A stretch of 64,000 nt of DNA from Anticarsia gemmatalis (lineage: Eukaryota > Arthropoda > Insecta > Lepidoptera > Erebidae): contig NC_134757.1 in assembly GCF_050436995.1 (NCBI RefSeq), forward strand, positions 1,066,501 through 1,130,500, written 5' to 3'. The notes beneath the pieces are model-generated. The model ran no database searches. It saw nothing but the letters and a program-made list of their open reading frames with translations, and was not told where the DNA came from. Shown here piece after piece: positions 11,857 through 23,533 of this stretch. The position numbers and the translations under genes are program-made. Each line of letters starts with the position of its first letter. The stretch's first letter is position 1.

Positions 11857-12916
11857 CATAGACCTGTGAAGGTCAACTGTTCAAGGTACTTAGAACAATG
11901 ACTCTACATTATATTATTCTAATCATGTATCACATAAATACTACTAATACGTCTAATTGTAGAGTTGTTTATTTAAGAGAAATAATTGCATACGTGAGTT
12001 TTTTTCTTATTGATACTAAACAGCTCTAGATATAAATAAACTGGAATTTTACCAACGCTTTTTAGCTCATCTCTTAGTTTTTTTTTTATTGAAAATAGAG
12101 TCGAATATTTTAATTACACTTAGATTTCCAATTTTAAATATACGAAATTTTTTTCGTTGCGTGCTTTATTCGATATTAATGCAAATATCAAATCACTAAT
12201 TTATTTTATAATCATAATATTAATTTCTACAGTAGAGTTTTAAATTATTTACGTACTAAAGCAACATAAAAAATTTTCTAACGTCAGTAAGTCAAAAATC
12301 TTGCCAGCACTATTTATTCCTGCATTTCGATCGACTCTACCGCTCTAACAGTGACTCTATCTATAAATACGGTCCAAGGATAGTGTTGTCCATGAACCCA
12401 GTGGCCAAGTTTCCGTTGCCCGTTCACCTTGGCCCTATGGCTAACCTTGACCGGGCTGCAGTGGGTCGTGCGCGCCACTCCTACGCCTATCCGGTCAACT
12501 ATTGTCCGCTCTACATAGAGTCAATTGTAGAGTTTGGAGCAATTGTGCGGCCGTGACTGGTGAATTGGTAATGATTAGGTGTGTATGAGAGCTTGTTATG
12601 TTGTATGTTATATTGAAAGTTTTTATTGAAAGGTTTGTGTAGAGATTTTTGTGTGAATTAATTTATTTTAATTCTCTAACGGCATATAGAAATAATAACC
12701 CGGGGTTCGCTAATCATATTTTTTCTTAAACAAATAAATTATTTACTATCCTTATTGACAAATATGATACATGACCACTTATGAAATAGGTAAGGCCTTG
12801 TATTAGTTACTTTATTTAGGTGAGCTAAATCCTACAAACCTATAATAACTTAATGGATAGAAGAGTAGCAGTTCAAACAGTAATTATTTATTTATAAATG
12901 AAATTAATTTAATCAA

Positions 12917-13095
12917 TTTCCGTCCACTGCTGGACAAGGGACTCCTCCCGGGATAAGGGAAGGGTTAAGCCTAGATTCCTAAGGCCCAAGTGTGGGTTGA
13001 AACTTTGCCTACCTTCTAGTACTATTCTAAAGAACTCTCAGGCATGCAAGATCGCATCACGATGTTTTCCTTAACCGTTGGAACAAGTGATAAAT
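12917..13095 (-). repeat. SINE family A, 5'-truncated copy
   Basis: Matches the body and tail of the SINE copies at 20761 (plus) and 41501 (minus): CCACTGCTGGACAAGGG, the CTCCTCCC segment, GCCCAAGTG, GGCATGCA, CATCACGATGTTTTCC and GAACAAGTGATAA. The tRNA-like head is absent. Confidence 0.75.
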
Positions 13096-13400
13096 ATTTT
13101 TTTTTTATAAAATACTTTCCCAAACTCAAATGATCCTCTTTCAAACTCTACACAAAAGTCCTACAAACAATAACTTTTAAAATAACTTATCTACTTTGAT
13201 CCACACATAATTGTGGTCTTATCGTCACATAAATACGTTGATTTCCTTCGACAGCTGACGTTTTGTGGTCATTGATTGATGTAGAGTCATGTTATTGGCG
13301 TGACCTCAAATTATTGTACCATTTTATATATAATGTCATAATAATATCGTTTGTAGAGATCAAAAAAGTTATGTAGAGTAGGTACAAATTTTCAGATAGG

Positions 13401-14200
13401 CTTGTAAAATTACACTCATTACAACATTAAATAAGTTATTTTAATATTGCCTAGTCTGTAAGCCCCTCTTAGCTTGTGATAACTAAACCATAACTTTGGA
13501 CAACATTAAAAATCATGAAATCGAACCTAGGACGTCATATTGTTTCCAGTAGCAGTAACTGCATATTTCTAACTGGATTATTATAAATATGAAAACCTGT
13601 CGGTCTATCTGTTACGGTTTCATGGCTAAACCTCTTATCCTGCTGACTCACAGAAATGTATCTAAGTGAGATCCATAAGAACATAAGTTTTTTTTATTTC
13701 AAAAATCTATTTTGAAAGCGCTGAAAGAGATGCTTCATGACGACGCGAGCTCAATGGCATATTTTTATATATACCTTTGAGAAAAACAGACCAAACAATC
13801 AAATAATTTTCAAAGCAGCCAGTAATAAAACTCATTTAATACATAGAATGAATATTAAAGACATGACTATCGCCACAAACAAGTCGGAGCCATTCACTAA
13901 ACAGTGCTGCCAATGGCCGGTCCAAGGCCGGCCGACCATTATTTATGTAAAATTAGTCAACACTTGGTAAACAGACGAGAAATCCGAGACGTAGATTATT
14001 TATTATAATATTTGTAGTTTGTTTTTCACCTTTAGTATATATTTATTAGCACTGTTAAGTATATAACTGCTGCCTGAAGTCGATCACACCCATGAGTGTA
14101 TTTGCGGACTTTACATCCCTAGGATGACTTTCTATAGATTTTTGCGTATGGGTTTCTCTCCTGTTTTTGTCGCTCTTTATTTTCTTTACATACATATACA
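13401..14200. other. Non-coding, with minor repeat relics
   Basis: A diverged SINE B-box relic reads GGTTCGATTTC on the minus strand near 13520. A LINE end fragment is near 13577-13640 (TATTATAAATATGAAAACC followed by GTTACGGTTTCATGGCTAAAC). No gene seen. Confidence 0.5.
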
Positions 14201-14204
14201 TAAT

Positions 14205-14255
14205 ATTACGCCTTTTTCGATAGGGGTAGGCAGAGACCTAATCACAAAGTTCCCT
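14205..14255 (+). repeat. Repeat-tail fragment (GGGGTAGGCAGAGACC family)
   Basis: ACGCCTTTTTCGATAGGGGT then AGGCAGAGACC, matching the inverse copy at 14944 and the plus copies at 28852 and 35732. Confidence 0.6.
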
Positions 14256-14634
14256 TGTCTCATATAGGCGCGCTATAGTTTTATGTGTATTATTTAAAAA
14301 GGTTAATATTGTGTGAGTTTGGACTCACAGTATTTTGATAAGTGTATCTTGAATCCAATACTTCCAAAGGAACAAATTATGACCTATGGACACAGGTATA
14401 TAGGCAATGGAAGACCACTAAACAACCAAAGGTACTCTATCTCTTTGCATAGAACAGCAGGGACAAAATCTGTCATTTCTTTACGGTGCCTGCCCAACCA
14501 TGCTCTTCTCCACACGGGTTATCCGGTTATTCTACGTCTGTGCTGTTACGTGTCTGTATAAACAAAGCTATCCATTGCGCGTTCACTCACACAGAAACAA
14601 TGTGTGTATCTAACACATGAGTCAGTCTAATGCC

Positions 14635-14688
14635 GACCTATCGCAACGTCCGGCGTATTACTAACCTTGGCTAGCACATTGACACTGA
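14635..14688 (+). promoter_or_regulatory. Three-block module, left member of an inverted pair
   Basis: Blocks GACCTATCGCAACGTC (14635-14650), AACCTTGGC (14663-14671) and CATTGACACTGA (14677-14688). The same blocks in the same order occur on the minus strand at 15419-15471 (15 of 16, 9 of 9 and 12 of 12 identities, the first with a further A/G difference at its 5' base). Spacers differ in length (12 and 5 versus 6 and 10) and sequence, as expected for constrained sites rather than a recent duplication. Confidence 0.6.
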
Positions 14689-14943
14689 ACTATCGTGCCA
14701 CTTGCCTGAAATTGAACGATGTCAAGTTTTGCTTTATATGTTTTTGTGTTTTTAGGTTAGAATACGTACATTTATGCAAATATAAAATGTAGATTTTCTT
14801 AGGGAAGTCATCGGAGATCAAAATAACGAGTAACATGTTTTTCTACGTGCGTAGTACTTGTAACCAGGGTTCCTGTATGTCAAGATCTATGGATGTGAGT
14901 AAGGCAAAGGATGTTTGTAGGGATCGTACAAAGTTGCGTTCTC

Positions 14944-14995
14944 TGGTCTCTGCCTACGCCTATGGGGAAAAGGCGTGATATTGCGTATGTATATA
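14944..14995 (-). repeat. Repeat-tail fragment (GGGGTAGGCAGAGACC family)
   Basis: Reverse-oriented copy: GGTCTCTGCCTACGCCTATG, then GGGAAAAGGCGTGATATTGC and a short TA-rich run. It faces the copy at 14205, but the intervening sequence is not recognisably one element. Confidence 0.6.
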
Positions 14996-15418
14996 TATAA
15001 TATATTTCTGCTCATCATCTGCTCTCAATGACTGGATACATTATAATGACGAAGTTATTTATGTATGACTGTGATACAGAAAGTGAAATGGTAGCCATCT
15101 TTTATGACCTTCAAATAAGATTTATTTTGATCTAACATTGTTTTCTAATAGACGTTCCATAATGCTGAGCTTAAATCATAAAGTTGACATTCATATCTTA
15201 CATTTAATTTTCCCTAAATCAGAGTGTGAAGTACCATTTCAATAAATGGTCACCCATCCAAAAACAAACCGCGAACAAAACTTGAAATTTCATTTACTTT
15301 ATTTAATATTCTAAGATTCACCCACCGATTTTATAGCTCCTCAGTTCACTGACCGTTGCAACTTCGTCATCCTCCCAAATATATTCGGCGTTGGTATAAA
15401 CTAGTTATGTTCTATTGG

Positions 15419-15471
15419 TCAGTGTCAATGCCCCGAGTTTGCCAAGGTTGCATGTGACGTTGCGGTAGGTT
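15419..15471 (-). promoter_or_regulatory. Three-block module, right member of an inverted pair
   Basis: Minus strand reads AACCTACCGCAACGTC, AACCTTGGC, CATTGACACTGA. It mirrors 14635-14688 across about 730 bp. Confidence 0.6.
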
Positions 15472-15519
15472 AGTTATTACACTGTATTAGAAGCACTATG
15501 TTATGATAGTTTGACATGT

Positions 15520-16462
15520 GACTGTGTGTGTGTATATGTATGTATGTATATTGTATGTACACTGTTTGTGTGTGTTTGAGAGTTTGTATACACACATTGA
15601 AGATTTTTTGTACGTGTGTATTTTTTATTATACCTACTAGCTTTTGCCCATGACTTTGTTCCCTAGATGATATTAAGATTTTTGCTTAGATTTTAACTTA
15701 ATCGGTTGAGCCGTTTAGCCGTAGCAGAAGAGAGATAAATTGTATCTTGTATCTACCGGTAGACATTGGTATGTAATAAAGTAACAATAAAACAGTCTTC
15801 TATTTATTAAAGAATTATAACAACAATTTTTTACTATGCTAAGTGTAACAAGCTTATTTCGCTTCGAATTCTTTCTTTTTTTCATTCATTGCTTGAATTC
15901 TGACAAGATTATGCCACTCATCGTATCAGACTATAGTTCCCAGATTCGATTTTTGGGTCGTGGTAAAGCGTTACATAAAAGTAGTTTTGTATTACCCACT
16001 TCTGCAAACAAAGATATTATGAATACACAATACAAAATAATATTTTCGTAAAAAGTAAACAGAAATAAGCTTTCAGTTCTACGTAGTAATTTCAACGTTT
16101 GCCTGAAAACTTATTCGTTACTTGATAGTGGGCGTATAATCCGCCTACCTTTTAAAATAGGCGTGTTTTATGAAAAACTGAAAAATATTTTATACGGAAA
16201 TTGTTCGGTTTCATATACACAGGATGTTATAGATTGATGTGGGCGGGACTGAGCTTCGAGCATTCAATGACTGTATCAAAAAATACACAACAATATTTTT
16301 TTTGGTATCGTCTATGTATTGATTTATGTATGTGTGTAAATATGTATGGGTGCAGATGTGTGTGTGCACACATGTTCAGTATGTAACACACATATAAAGC
16401 TATGTGCTATTGACCGTCTTCTCTATGTGGTGTATGTATTTTTAGACATATTTTGTGTGTAA

Positions 16463-16500
<38 letters not shown>

Positions 16501-16680
16501 ATTCAACGGTAGATATTTAATTAAATCTTAATCTACACGATTTCCAAGAATTATAGAAGAGAACGGCTCTACACATTATAAACATAGCTTTTTATTTATT
16601 TTGTTATATAGTGTATATGCGCACACACACACACACACAAATAGCGCACTTGTGTGTGATCATGTGTGTCTACTAGATCC
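15520..16680. repeat. TG/CA-rich microsatellite region
   Basis: Includes TG/TATG repeats at 15521-15600, a pure GT run at 16464-16498 and a CA run at 16619-16639. A diverged LINE end (GCTTTTGCCCATGACTTTG ... TTGAGCCGTTTAGCCGTAGC) sits at about 15640-15740. Alternating purine-pyrimidine tracts of this kind can adopt Z-DNA; function is not implied. Confidence 0.8.
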
Positions 16681-18480
16681 GGTGAATTGTCACTACTAAG
16701 GAATTCAAACAATTTAATATGCTTTCCAAGAATTATAGACATTAATGGATTCTATGTAATTTGAGTCATATTTATGTTAGTTTTTTCTTGATACAGGAAA
16801 AATGACAGCTCATCAGTTAGTAGGTAAGGGGGTTTTTTATTTCAGTAGGTAATTATAGAAGGGTCTCTAATGATCGTGATACATAAATCATAATACCTAC
16901 GATTAAAGTTTGTTTTCACGTCGTGACAGTACTTATTATATTATTTATTTAATTTGATTCAATAGACAAACGTTTTGAAAATTATAACGACTAGCATTTT
17001 CGCTTTCTTAACTCTTTAAGTTGAATACTATCAGGAAGCTGCACCTTCCCTCTCTTTACCGAAATCTATTTATCACGTTTGCATGTCTACACACAGCCTA
17101 AATGATTTTGCTGAAAATTGTCTAAGTGTTATATCATATCCTGAATACAAACCTCACATTTTTACAAACAAAACCATCCAAAATAAAAGTTAGGATGAAG
17201 ATATTTAATGAAAATCGTATATTTACAATACAGAAGTCCATTGTTAAACAAAATATACCCAAAACGATATGTTTTTGTTAACTTTAGTATATACAAGAAT
17301 ACATATATACAGTTGCAATAAAGCAAGCTGCAACTAACGCGTAGACGGCGAACAAATTTAGTGGTTGTCTCAAGGCTAGGAGTTCGACAGACCATCAAGG
17401 TTGCAACTTATACCTACTCTGTACACTCTTTGTTTTGTACCGCTGTTTGTGTGATGAGTTCGATTCTCGGGTAGATATTAGGTGCTTTTGTCTTAAAACT
17501 ACAGGCTTTTTATTTAAGGTGATAGGTCTGTCAGCAATAGATTAGAAAATGATTCTATTTTTCTATTCTATTCTGTCGTATGGTTAGTGGTCAACCTAGT
17601 GTCTAAGTATTTGATCAGGAAGTCGAACTTGGAATCACAGTTAAGGAATATGTTTTAAACTTTTAACTACCGAAAACTTATCAGCTGTTAATTCGATATT
17701 AATTATACTTTAGTCACTTTTACTAATAAGAACTTTTTATTATAGATTTGAATGTCACTTTTCTGGTACTCAAATCAAGGAATGTTGGTCAGTTTCAAAC
17801 CGACGTAGGTCAAGATTCAAACATAAAGTCGAAGCTACATAAGATCACATTTTTTTTAGTTTTTATAGTACATGTACGTGTATAATATTTGAAAAAAAGT
17901 TTATCTCTGTTTAATACGCTTTAATTGCTTAACTGATTTAGTAAGAATTTGGCAGTGTGACAATCCATATTGTTGAAAAGATTGCAAAAACATGTTTTTG
18001 ATAGTCTACTTGCACCATAAATGCTAGAATGATATTTTGTCTGCTTTTCAAGGCTACAATTCAGAACAAATTTTGTAAAGATAAATAAGTATCCTGCAGA
18101 AAATATTGGGAAAATTGTCTTGCAAAAAAGGGCCAGAAAGAGTAGGAATCGAAGCTTTGTAATTTTCAATATATCTTGTAGCAAGCTGCGTTTTTAATTT
18201 TCTACCTACCCCTATACTAATTAAATGTTAGTAATGGCGCGATATTACTAACATTTATTTACTATCCCAAACAAACTGCTGCACTATGACGTATAACACA
18301 TTTGACCTTGCCAGTTCATTGACCCGTGGCCTCGCCTGAAACATATTAGTGTTATTGTTTGTTTAGTCCGTGTTTGTGTGTCCGTGTGTTTGTGTGTTCA
18401 GGGTATTTGCTCAAACAGGTAGCTTTTAGGAAATTGATTTTGTCAATTTATTTATTTAGGTTGTTTACTAATAGTAGTTT
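16681..18480. other. Non-coding, one SINE relic
   Basis: No gene. At 17436-17500 a plus-strand SINE relic carries GAGTTCGATTCTCGGG, a near-match to the pol III B-box. The remaining sequence is AT-rich without recognised features apart from the ecdysone-response-type palindrome at 18313. Confidence 0.5.
18313..18325. promoter_or_regulatory. EcR/USP-type IR1 site
   Basis: AGTTCATTGACCC matches the ecdysone-response consensus RGKTCANTGAMCY at all 13 positions. CAAGGTCA, on the minus strand, lies just upstream at 18303. Occupancy is inference. Confidence 0.45.
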
Positions 18481-18483
18481 AAC

Positions 18484-18567
18484 CTACTGTCCCACAGCTG
18501 GGTATGGGTCTTCTCTCGAGGATGAGGAGATAGGCTCTGAGGTCACCACGCAGTCCAAGGTGACTGA
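18484..18567 (-). repeat. Diverged SINE-family-A-like tail
   Basis: CTGTCCCACAGCTGGGTATG, then GGTCTTCTCTCGAGGATGAG, GGCTCTGA and CACGCAGTCCAAGGTG: order and spacing recall the tail at 41501, but similarity is low. Confidence 0.4.
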
Positions 18568-19282
18568 GTCGATATGATTTTTGATGTAAAAAGGTATGGA
18601 ATATTAGAGTTAGCTTATAACTGAGTTTGATTACCGGGTCGAACAAAATGGGTGATGATTTAAGTGATCAAGGTCTGTTAAAACTATAAATACGGCTCTA
18701 AGATAAATTAATTCTAAATTAATTAATTAATTATTTTTTTGGTGTGGTCAAAAGCCGCATATCTAGAAAGGCGACTAAATATGGCATACTACCGAAAGTT
18801 CTAAAATCCTAAAAATGTATAAAAATTAGGAATGATTACGTCTGGGATTGAAAGGACAACCTCCCAGCTCAGGCGTAGCAACATAGCCACTATCACATCC
18901 ACCGCACTACTTCTACAAACGAAAAAACTACACCCAGAAACATAAAACATACATGGAAAATTGCAAATGGCGTAACGAGAGGTTGGGATGAGACGGAGCA
19001 ACGTTCGCGGAGGTTCAAGGCGATCAGACTATGGTAATCACTGCTTAGTGTTAGTTATATACACGATACAAGCCGGCGGAAGATCTTATCTACCTACTTT
19101 TGTATCAAAATACATTTGTTTTGCTGTGTAGGTAGGTTTTATTTGAAGACTCCTGAACTAAAGATTAATATTTCTCTAAAAGAAAAAAACACCTAAACTT
19201 TAATATTTCGCTAAGAGGTTTAAATACGTTACAAAACCCCCATAAAGTAGCCCAAAAATAACTATTTTTCGATCACACATTT

Positions 19283-19345
19283 TTTTCTCGGTGTGGGAGT
19301 CGAACCTACGATACCCAGATGCTATGGTATCAATCTTGGATGGAT
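19283..19345 (-). repeat. tRNA-derived SINE head relic
   Basis: The minus strand has GGTTCGACTCC (19296-19306), an exact B-box, preceded by a CATAGCATCTGGGTATCGTA segment. No intact A-box or body was identified. Confidence 0.5.
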
Positions 19346-19929
19346 ACTACAGATAAATAATGCAAGAAACTCAAACAGCTTTTACATCCGGAAAATAGAC
19401 GATAATTTTCACTTCTATTTAAAAAGTAAGACAGAAAGTATTTCCCCAGATATTTCCTGTCATCTCATCGGTCACATAGTCTATTTAACAGTTTAATACT
19501 TTTTCCCAAAAAGTTATAAGAATCAATTTCATCACTATACAGAAAATAATATAAAAAAGTGTTAACAAACATAGGAAAAATCCTATCAAAAGTTCCTCAA
19601 ATAACATATTATGTACCTTAAAACCGGCTCAAATATAAAACAAAAAACATACAATAAAAACTAAGCATCATTATAAACATAGAAAAAACCTACCCATACA
19701 TACAAACATACATACATACATACAAAGTGAAAACAAAACTCGCTTCCCAATTGCGTTCCCGAACTGCGCAGTAAAATTGCATTAGTTCATTAAACTCGAC
19801 CAAGTAGATAAACACATAGTATGTTGTTTGAACTCATCTCTACTGGGAGTTCGTACAATGCTGGCCGAAATATTTGCACACATTTTTGTACAGAATTTTA
19901 TTTGAAACTTTCATGATACGAAGTTCTTT

Positions 19930-20039
19930 GGCTGCCTCCGTTGTGCGGTCGGTAGTGTATCCGACTGCGTATCATTAGTCTCGGGTTCCATTCCCTTGTC
20001 GGAAAAAGTCTAGTCTAGTAGTAGTCTCTTTTAAATTTA
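19930..20039 (+). repeat. SINE family B, 5' head interrupted by a MITE
   Basis: GGCTGCCTCCGTTGTGCGGT, CGGTAGTGTAT and TCTCGGGTTCCATTCCC parallel the minus-strand copy at 55427-55360 (TGCCTCTGTGGTGCGGTCGG, TAGTATATG, GTCTCGGGTTCGAATCC). Both are tRNA-derived. The copy stops where the MITE at 20042 begins. Confidence 0.75.
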
Positions 20040-20041
20040 TA

Positions 20042-20251
20042 TTAGATCGGGGAAGAAGTCTTTTCGCATTATAGTATGTATGAACTTGTAATAAAATCTC
20101 TTTGGCTTCAAGAATCAGAGATGAGTACACGGTTAATTAGGTTTCTTTCGGTGAGTTCTTGATGTACCCGAATATCGAGCTTTTTTGTGTAGAGAATTTT
20201 ATAACAAGTTCAAACATACTATAATGCGAAAAGACTTCTTCCCTGATCTAA
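20042..20251. mobile_element. 210-bp MITE with ~56-bp terminal inverted repeats and TA duplication
   Basis: Termini TTAGATCGGGGAAGAAG and CTTCTTCCCTGATCTAA are inverted repeats extending about 56 bp each (through ATAGTATG and GAACTTG) with only a few mismatches. TA dinucleotides flank both ends (20040-20041 and 20252-20253). There is no coding capacity. The TA duplication suggests a Tc1/mariner-type source; that assignment is inference. Confidence 0.85.
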
Positions 20252-20760
20252 TAGTAAAATATTTGTCAATAGAAGCGGTATATGACATTAGGCTCGCCAC
20301 CTTTTACATTGGACTAACGTTTGGATGTTTTGATGTAATGGACAAATTTTCACATTAATCATAATATTAAGGAAAATACAATTTCTCACTCAAAAGATTC
20401 GTATTCGTCAAAATAAGTTTCAAGAGCTAATACGGATATCTACAATCAGATCACACAGAACAAAAACCAAAGAATACATTAGCCAAGCCTCTAGAACAGA
20501 AACTAAAATCACCATCAGTTAGACCACCAGTCTAACTCTTAAATAAACAAAGGATAACTAAATTAAATTACCCCATACCGTTTTAGCCCGTATACCGCTA
20601 ACACAATTATTTAGTCATCTAGGTAGGGCACAAGTGGTGCCTAGTCTAGCCCGCATCACTACACTCATTCAATTAACTACAACTTATCTGACGATGACCA
20701 CTTAATTATAATTTTATTGCTGGTAGACATGGAATTCTATTTAGTAAAAGAAAATAAAAA

Positions 20761-21050
20761 AGCAGTGGTAGCCGAGTGGTTAAAGTTGGCACCTCCCACG
20801 CAAGTGGTTGCAGGTTTAAACCTGAGGCAAATCACTAATGACTTTTCGAAGTTATGTGTGTATTAGAAATAATTATCACTTGCTCTATCGATGAAGGAGA
20901 ACATCGTGAGGAAACCTAGCATGCTTAAAATTTGTTTAATACGTTTATTGTAGGCATGCAAAGTCCCCAATCCGCACTTGGCTAACGTGGTGGACTCAAG
21001 GCCTAACACCTCTCCTTCGTTTGGGAGGAGACCCTTGCCCTGCAGTGGTG
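20761..21050 (+). repeat. SINE family A, near full length, tRNA-derived
   Basis: The head has TAGCCGAGTGG (20769-20779), an exact pol III A-box of Ser/Leu tRNA type, and a diverged B-box in TGCAGGTTTAAACCTG. The body carries AATTATCACTTG, CATCGTGAGGAAACC, GGCATGCAAAGTCCCCAATC, GGTGGACTCAAGGCC and CCCTGCAGTGG. The same modules are found inverted at 41501-41815. A reading frame across it is only a shadow. Confidence 0.88.
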
Positions 21051-21739
21051 CCAGAAATAGGCAATTTAAAAACCTAGAAAATATTTCAGAATTACATTGA
21101 ACGGTTATCAATCCAAAGCTATCTTTTATTAAAAACCTAAGCTTTAAATAGCCTAGTGTCATAAATCCATAGAAATTTAGTAAATTAAAGTTAAATTTCG
21201 ATACATGACTATGAAAATTTGATTTTTTAGTTTATCATCGTATATTAAAAGACTCCTAATAAAGTTTCACATTCTGACATTTGATCAACCCGAGACACCA
21301 TCATGGGACTTCATAATCTACAATTGTGTACTAAATAATGAGCTGTTATAGTATCGGTCTCTAAAACAGCTCTAAAATTGACAATAGTTCATGTCTGGTT
21401 TTACCACTTCTATATACATATCTATCTTCTAAATAGTTTTACGCATGGAACTTTTCAGTTGTTTTCACACTTTAGCTGTCCCTTTATCACAAAATGTAAA
21501 CCTGGCCCTAAGACTTATTTTTCAAAAGTCATGTATAAGCTTGTAAACTCCAACAGCAATTGTCACGCGTAGTAAATTTTAAACTACATTTCATTATTGA
21601 TTGTGTTTCTTCCAACAATAGATAATCATGTTGAAATAACTACTTCAATTCAATCGAGGAATCAAATAATATTTTATTACTTAGTACTCATTACAAATTC
21701 GGTGATTTACTTAGTACTTTAATTGGATTTATATTATCA

Positions 21740-21988
21740 CTAGCTGACCCGCGCAACTTCGCTTGCGTCACTTAAGATAATCATATTTTTCCCCGTTTTT
21801 GTAACAATTTTCACTGTTACTCTGCTCCTATTGGTTGTAGCGTGATGATATATAGCCTATAGCCTTCCTCGATAAATGGGCTATCTAACACTGAAAGAAT
21901 TTTTCAAATCGGACCAGTAGTTCCCGAGATTAGCGCGTTCAAACAAACAAACAAACAAACTCTTCAGCTTTATTATATTAGTATAGAT
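21740..21988 (+). repeat. LINE 3'-end fragment, best copy
   Basis: Runs from CTAGCTGACCCGCGCAACTT through GCTTGCGTCA, CCTCGATAAATGGGCTATC, the ATCGGACCAGTAGTTCCCGA segment and an AAAC run to TATTAGTATAGAT. Widespread in Lepidoptera, probably the tail of an RTE-like element (from memory). Partial copies lie at 389 and 23534. Confidence 0.82.
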
Positions 21989-22340
21989 TACAACTCAATA
22001 TGTGAAGTTATTTATAAGAAAGGAAATTATGGAGCTTATAATCGTCGGAAATAAGATGATAATAATTAAAGATTACAGTAATAATACCTAATAACAAATT
22101 ATGAGAATATACACTGTGACAAACCTTCAGTTCATAGAATAAAACTTAGATTTTTACCCAAACTTTCATTAAAAACCTTTTACCAAGTCTAAAAACAGTC
22201 TTCTTTTAGTCTTCCACCTAAAACACAAACAAAATAATAGTCTAAAATAGAAGTCCAAAAATAACTGGCAAATATTTTGGCTCCCACTGTAATACAGACT
22301 GAGCATTTGCCAAATATTTTTTTCTAAATATGTAACCGTC

Positions 22341-22353
22341 GGTTCATTGACCC
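22341..22353. promoter_or_regulatory. EcR/USP-type IR1 site
   Basis: GGTTCATTGACCC matches RGKTCANTGAMCY fully. It sits at the edge of a CpG-enriched, alternating purine-pyrimidine patch (22375-22445). Confidence 0.45.
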
Positions 22354-23533
22354 CACATTATCGGCTCACCGGACGGGTGTTTTAGATCGGCGCACGCGCA
22401 CATGTGTGTTTCACGTCGTATGTGCATTGTGCATGTGTGCATTCCACTTGTATTTTTTAGATGCTATGATGTCATTAATGAGGATTGTGGTTCTTGAAGG
22501 TTTGATTAGAATTTAAATTTGGCGATGTCGTTTTTTTACTATTATAGATGGTTTTGAATAAATTATCATTATTTTAATGGACAGACTTTTAAGGTATGAT
22601 TTAGTTTGTAAATATAATATAGTTCATTTACATTATTACGTTGTAAATACTAAAAAAATACTCTGTAATCGTTTTTTGAGAATGAGTTAGGATACAAAAA
22701 AATATATTATTTGCTATTTTAAAAATAGTCATAGGTAATGTGTCTGTAAATAAACTACATTTCTTGGAAAGTCTCTTCAGACTTGTAAAGACAAAAAAAA
22801 TCTAAGGATTGCACTATGAGACTGAAATAACATAACTAATCAGATGGTATTTCTCATTGCCAAAATAGACGATACCCGTCTTAATAATAAAGGTGGAATA
22901 AGCTCGGACTAGTCAATGATATTCCATGCTATACTACGTTTGAAACTACATGCTAGAGAGAAAGACAAAACACGGATTAATTACTGAAATCTTACATGGT
23001 CTTATTGTACATACAACTCTATACATTTTTTTCTAATTTCTACATGATCCACAGACATTATGTTGGTTTTGGACATATTTATATTAACTATACAGAATTA
23101 ATAATTAGATACGAAATAAATCATACTAGTTAGTTGCTGGACTACAGTTTTACGACAAAATAGAATCTGAAATACTCCTTTGCAGGATTTCAACCTTAAT
23201 ACTGCGTTTGATACCTAGTAACTATTTTGATATGTAAATTCATTAAAATAAACAAAATGGTAAACTAAAAATCAAAGGTTCCGTGACTCGTTACTACGCC
23301 ATACAAAACCATGTCTTTTTTCCATACATAAAATTAAACCATACAACTCATACAACCCTCTCAACACTATCATAACCCATAACAATGTCCCTTTTCCACA
23401 ATAACCCTATAAAACGGGTTGTCCCACTACCCGCCATTCATGTTTACTTACTATAAACTCTATGGGCTATTTAGTCTATTAATATGTTATAAAATAAACC
23501 TTTTACATAACTTTAGGTAATTTTATTTGTTAA

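Larger units (their letters stand above)
7661..13378. promoter_or_regulatory. Homotypic cluster of GACTCTAC / GTAGAGTC
   Basis: The octamer GACTCTAC starts at 7661, 7772, 10336, 10485, 10690, 10830, 10921, 10937, 11135, 11246, 11819, 11900 and 12333, with the reverse complement at 13281. Eleven lie in about 2 kb (10336-12340). Thirteen of fourteen are preceded by T or C, giving YGACTCTAC. Only one further copy (41921) was found in the rest of the window. For this base composition the chance expectation in 2 kb is well below one. The stretch has no supportable gene. Regulatory function is inference; a decayed satellite is the main alternative. Confidence 0.6.

Noticed and set aside
10336..12340. 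CRISPR array or regular satellite
   Set aside because: Motif spacing is irregular (16 to 573 bp) and the spacers differ widely in length; nothing indicates cas genes or a prokaryotic source.
20769..20840. Functional tRNA-Ser/Leu gene
   Set aside because: The A-box is exact, but the B-box is diverged, no acceptor stem can be formed by eye, and the sequence runs into a SINE body with a second copy at 41.5-41.8 kb.
20863..21162. 99-codon minus-strand open frame
   Set aside because: Lies across the SINE family A copy at 20761-21050.
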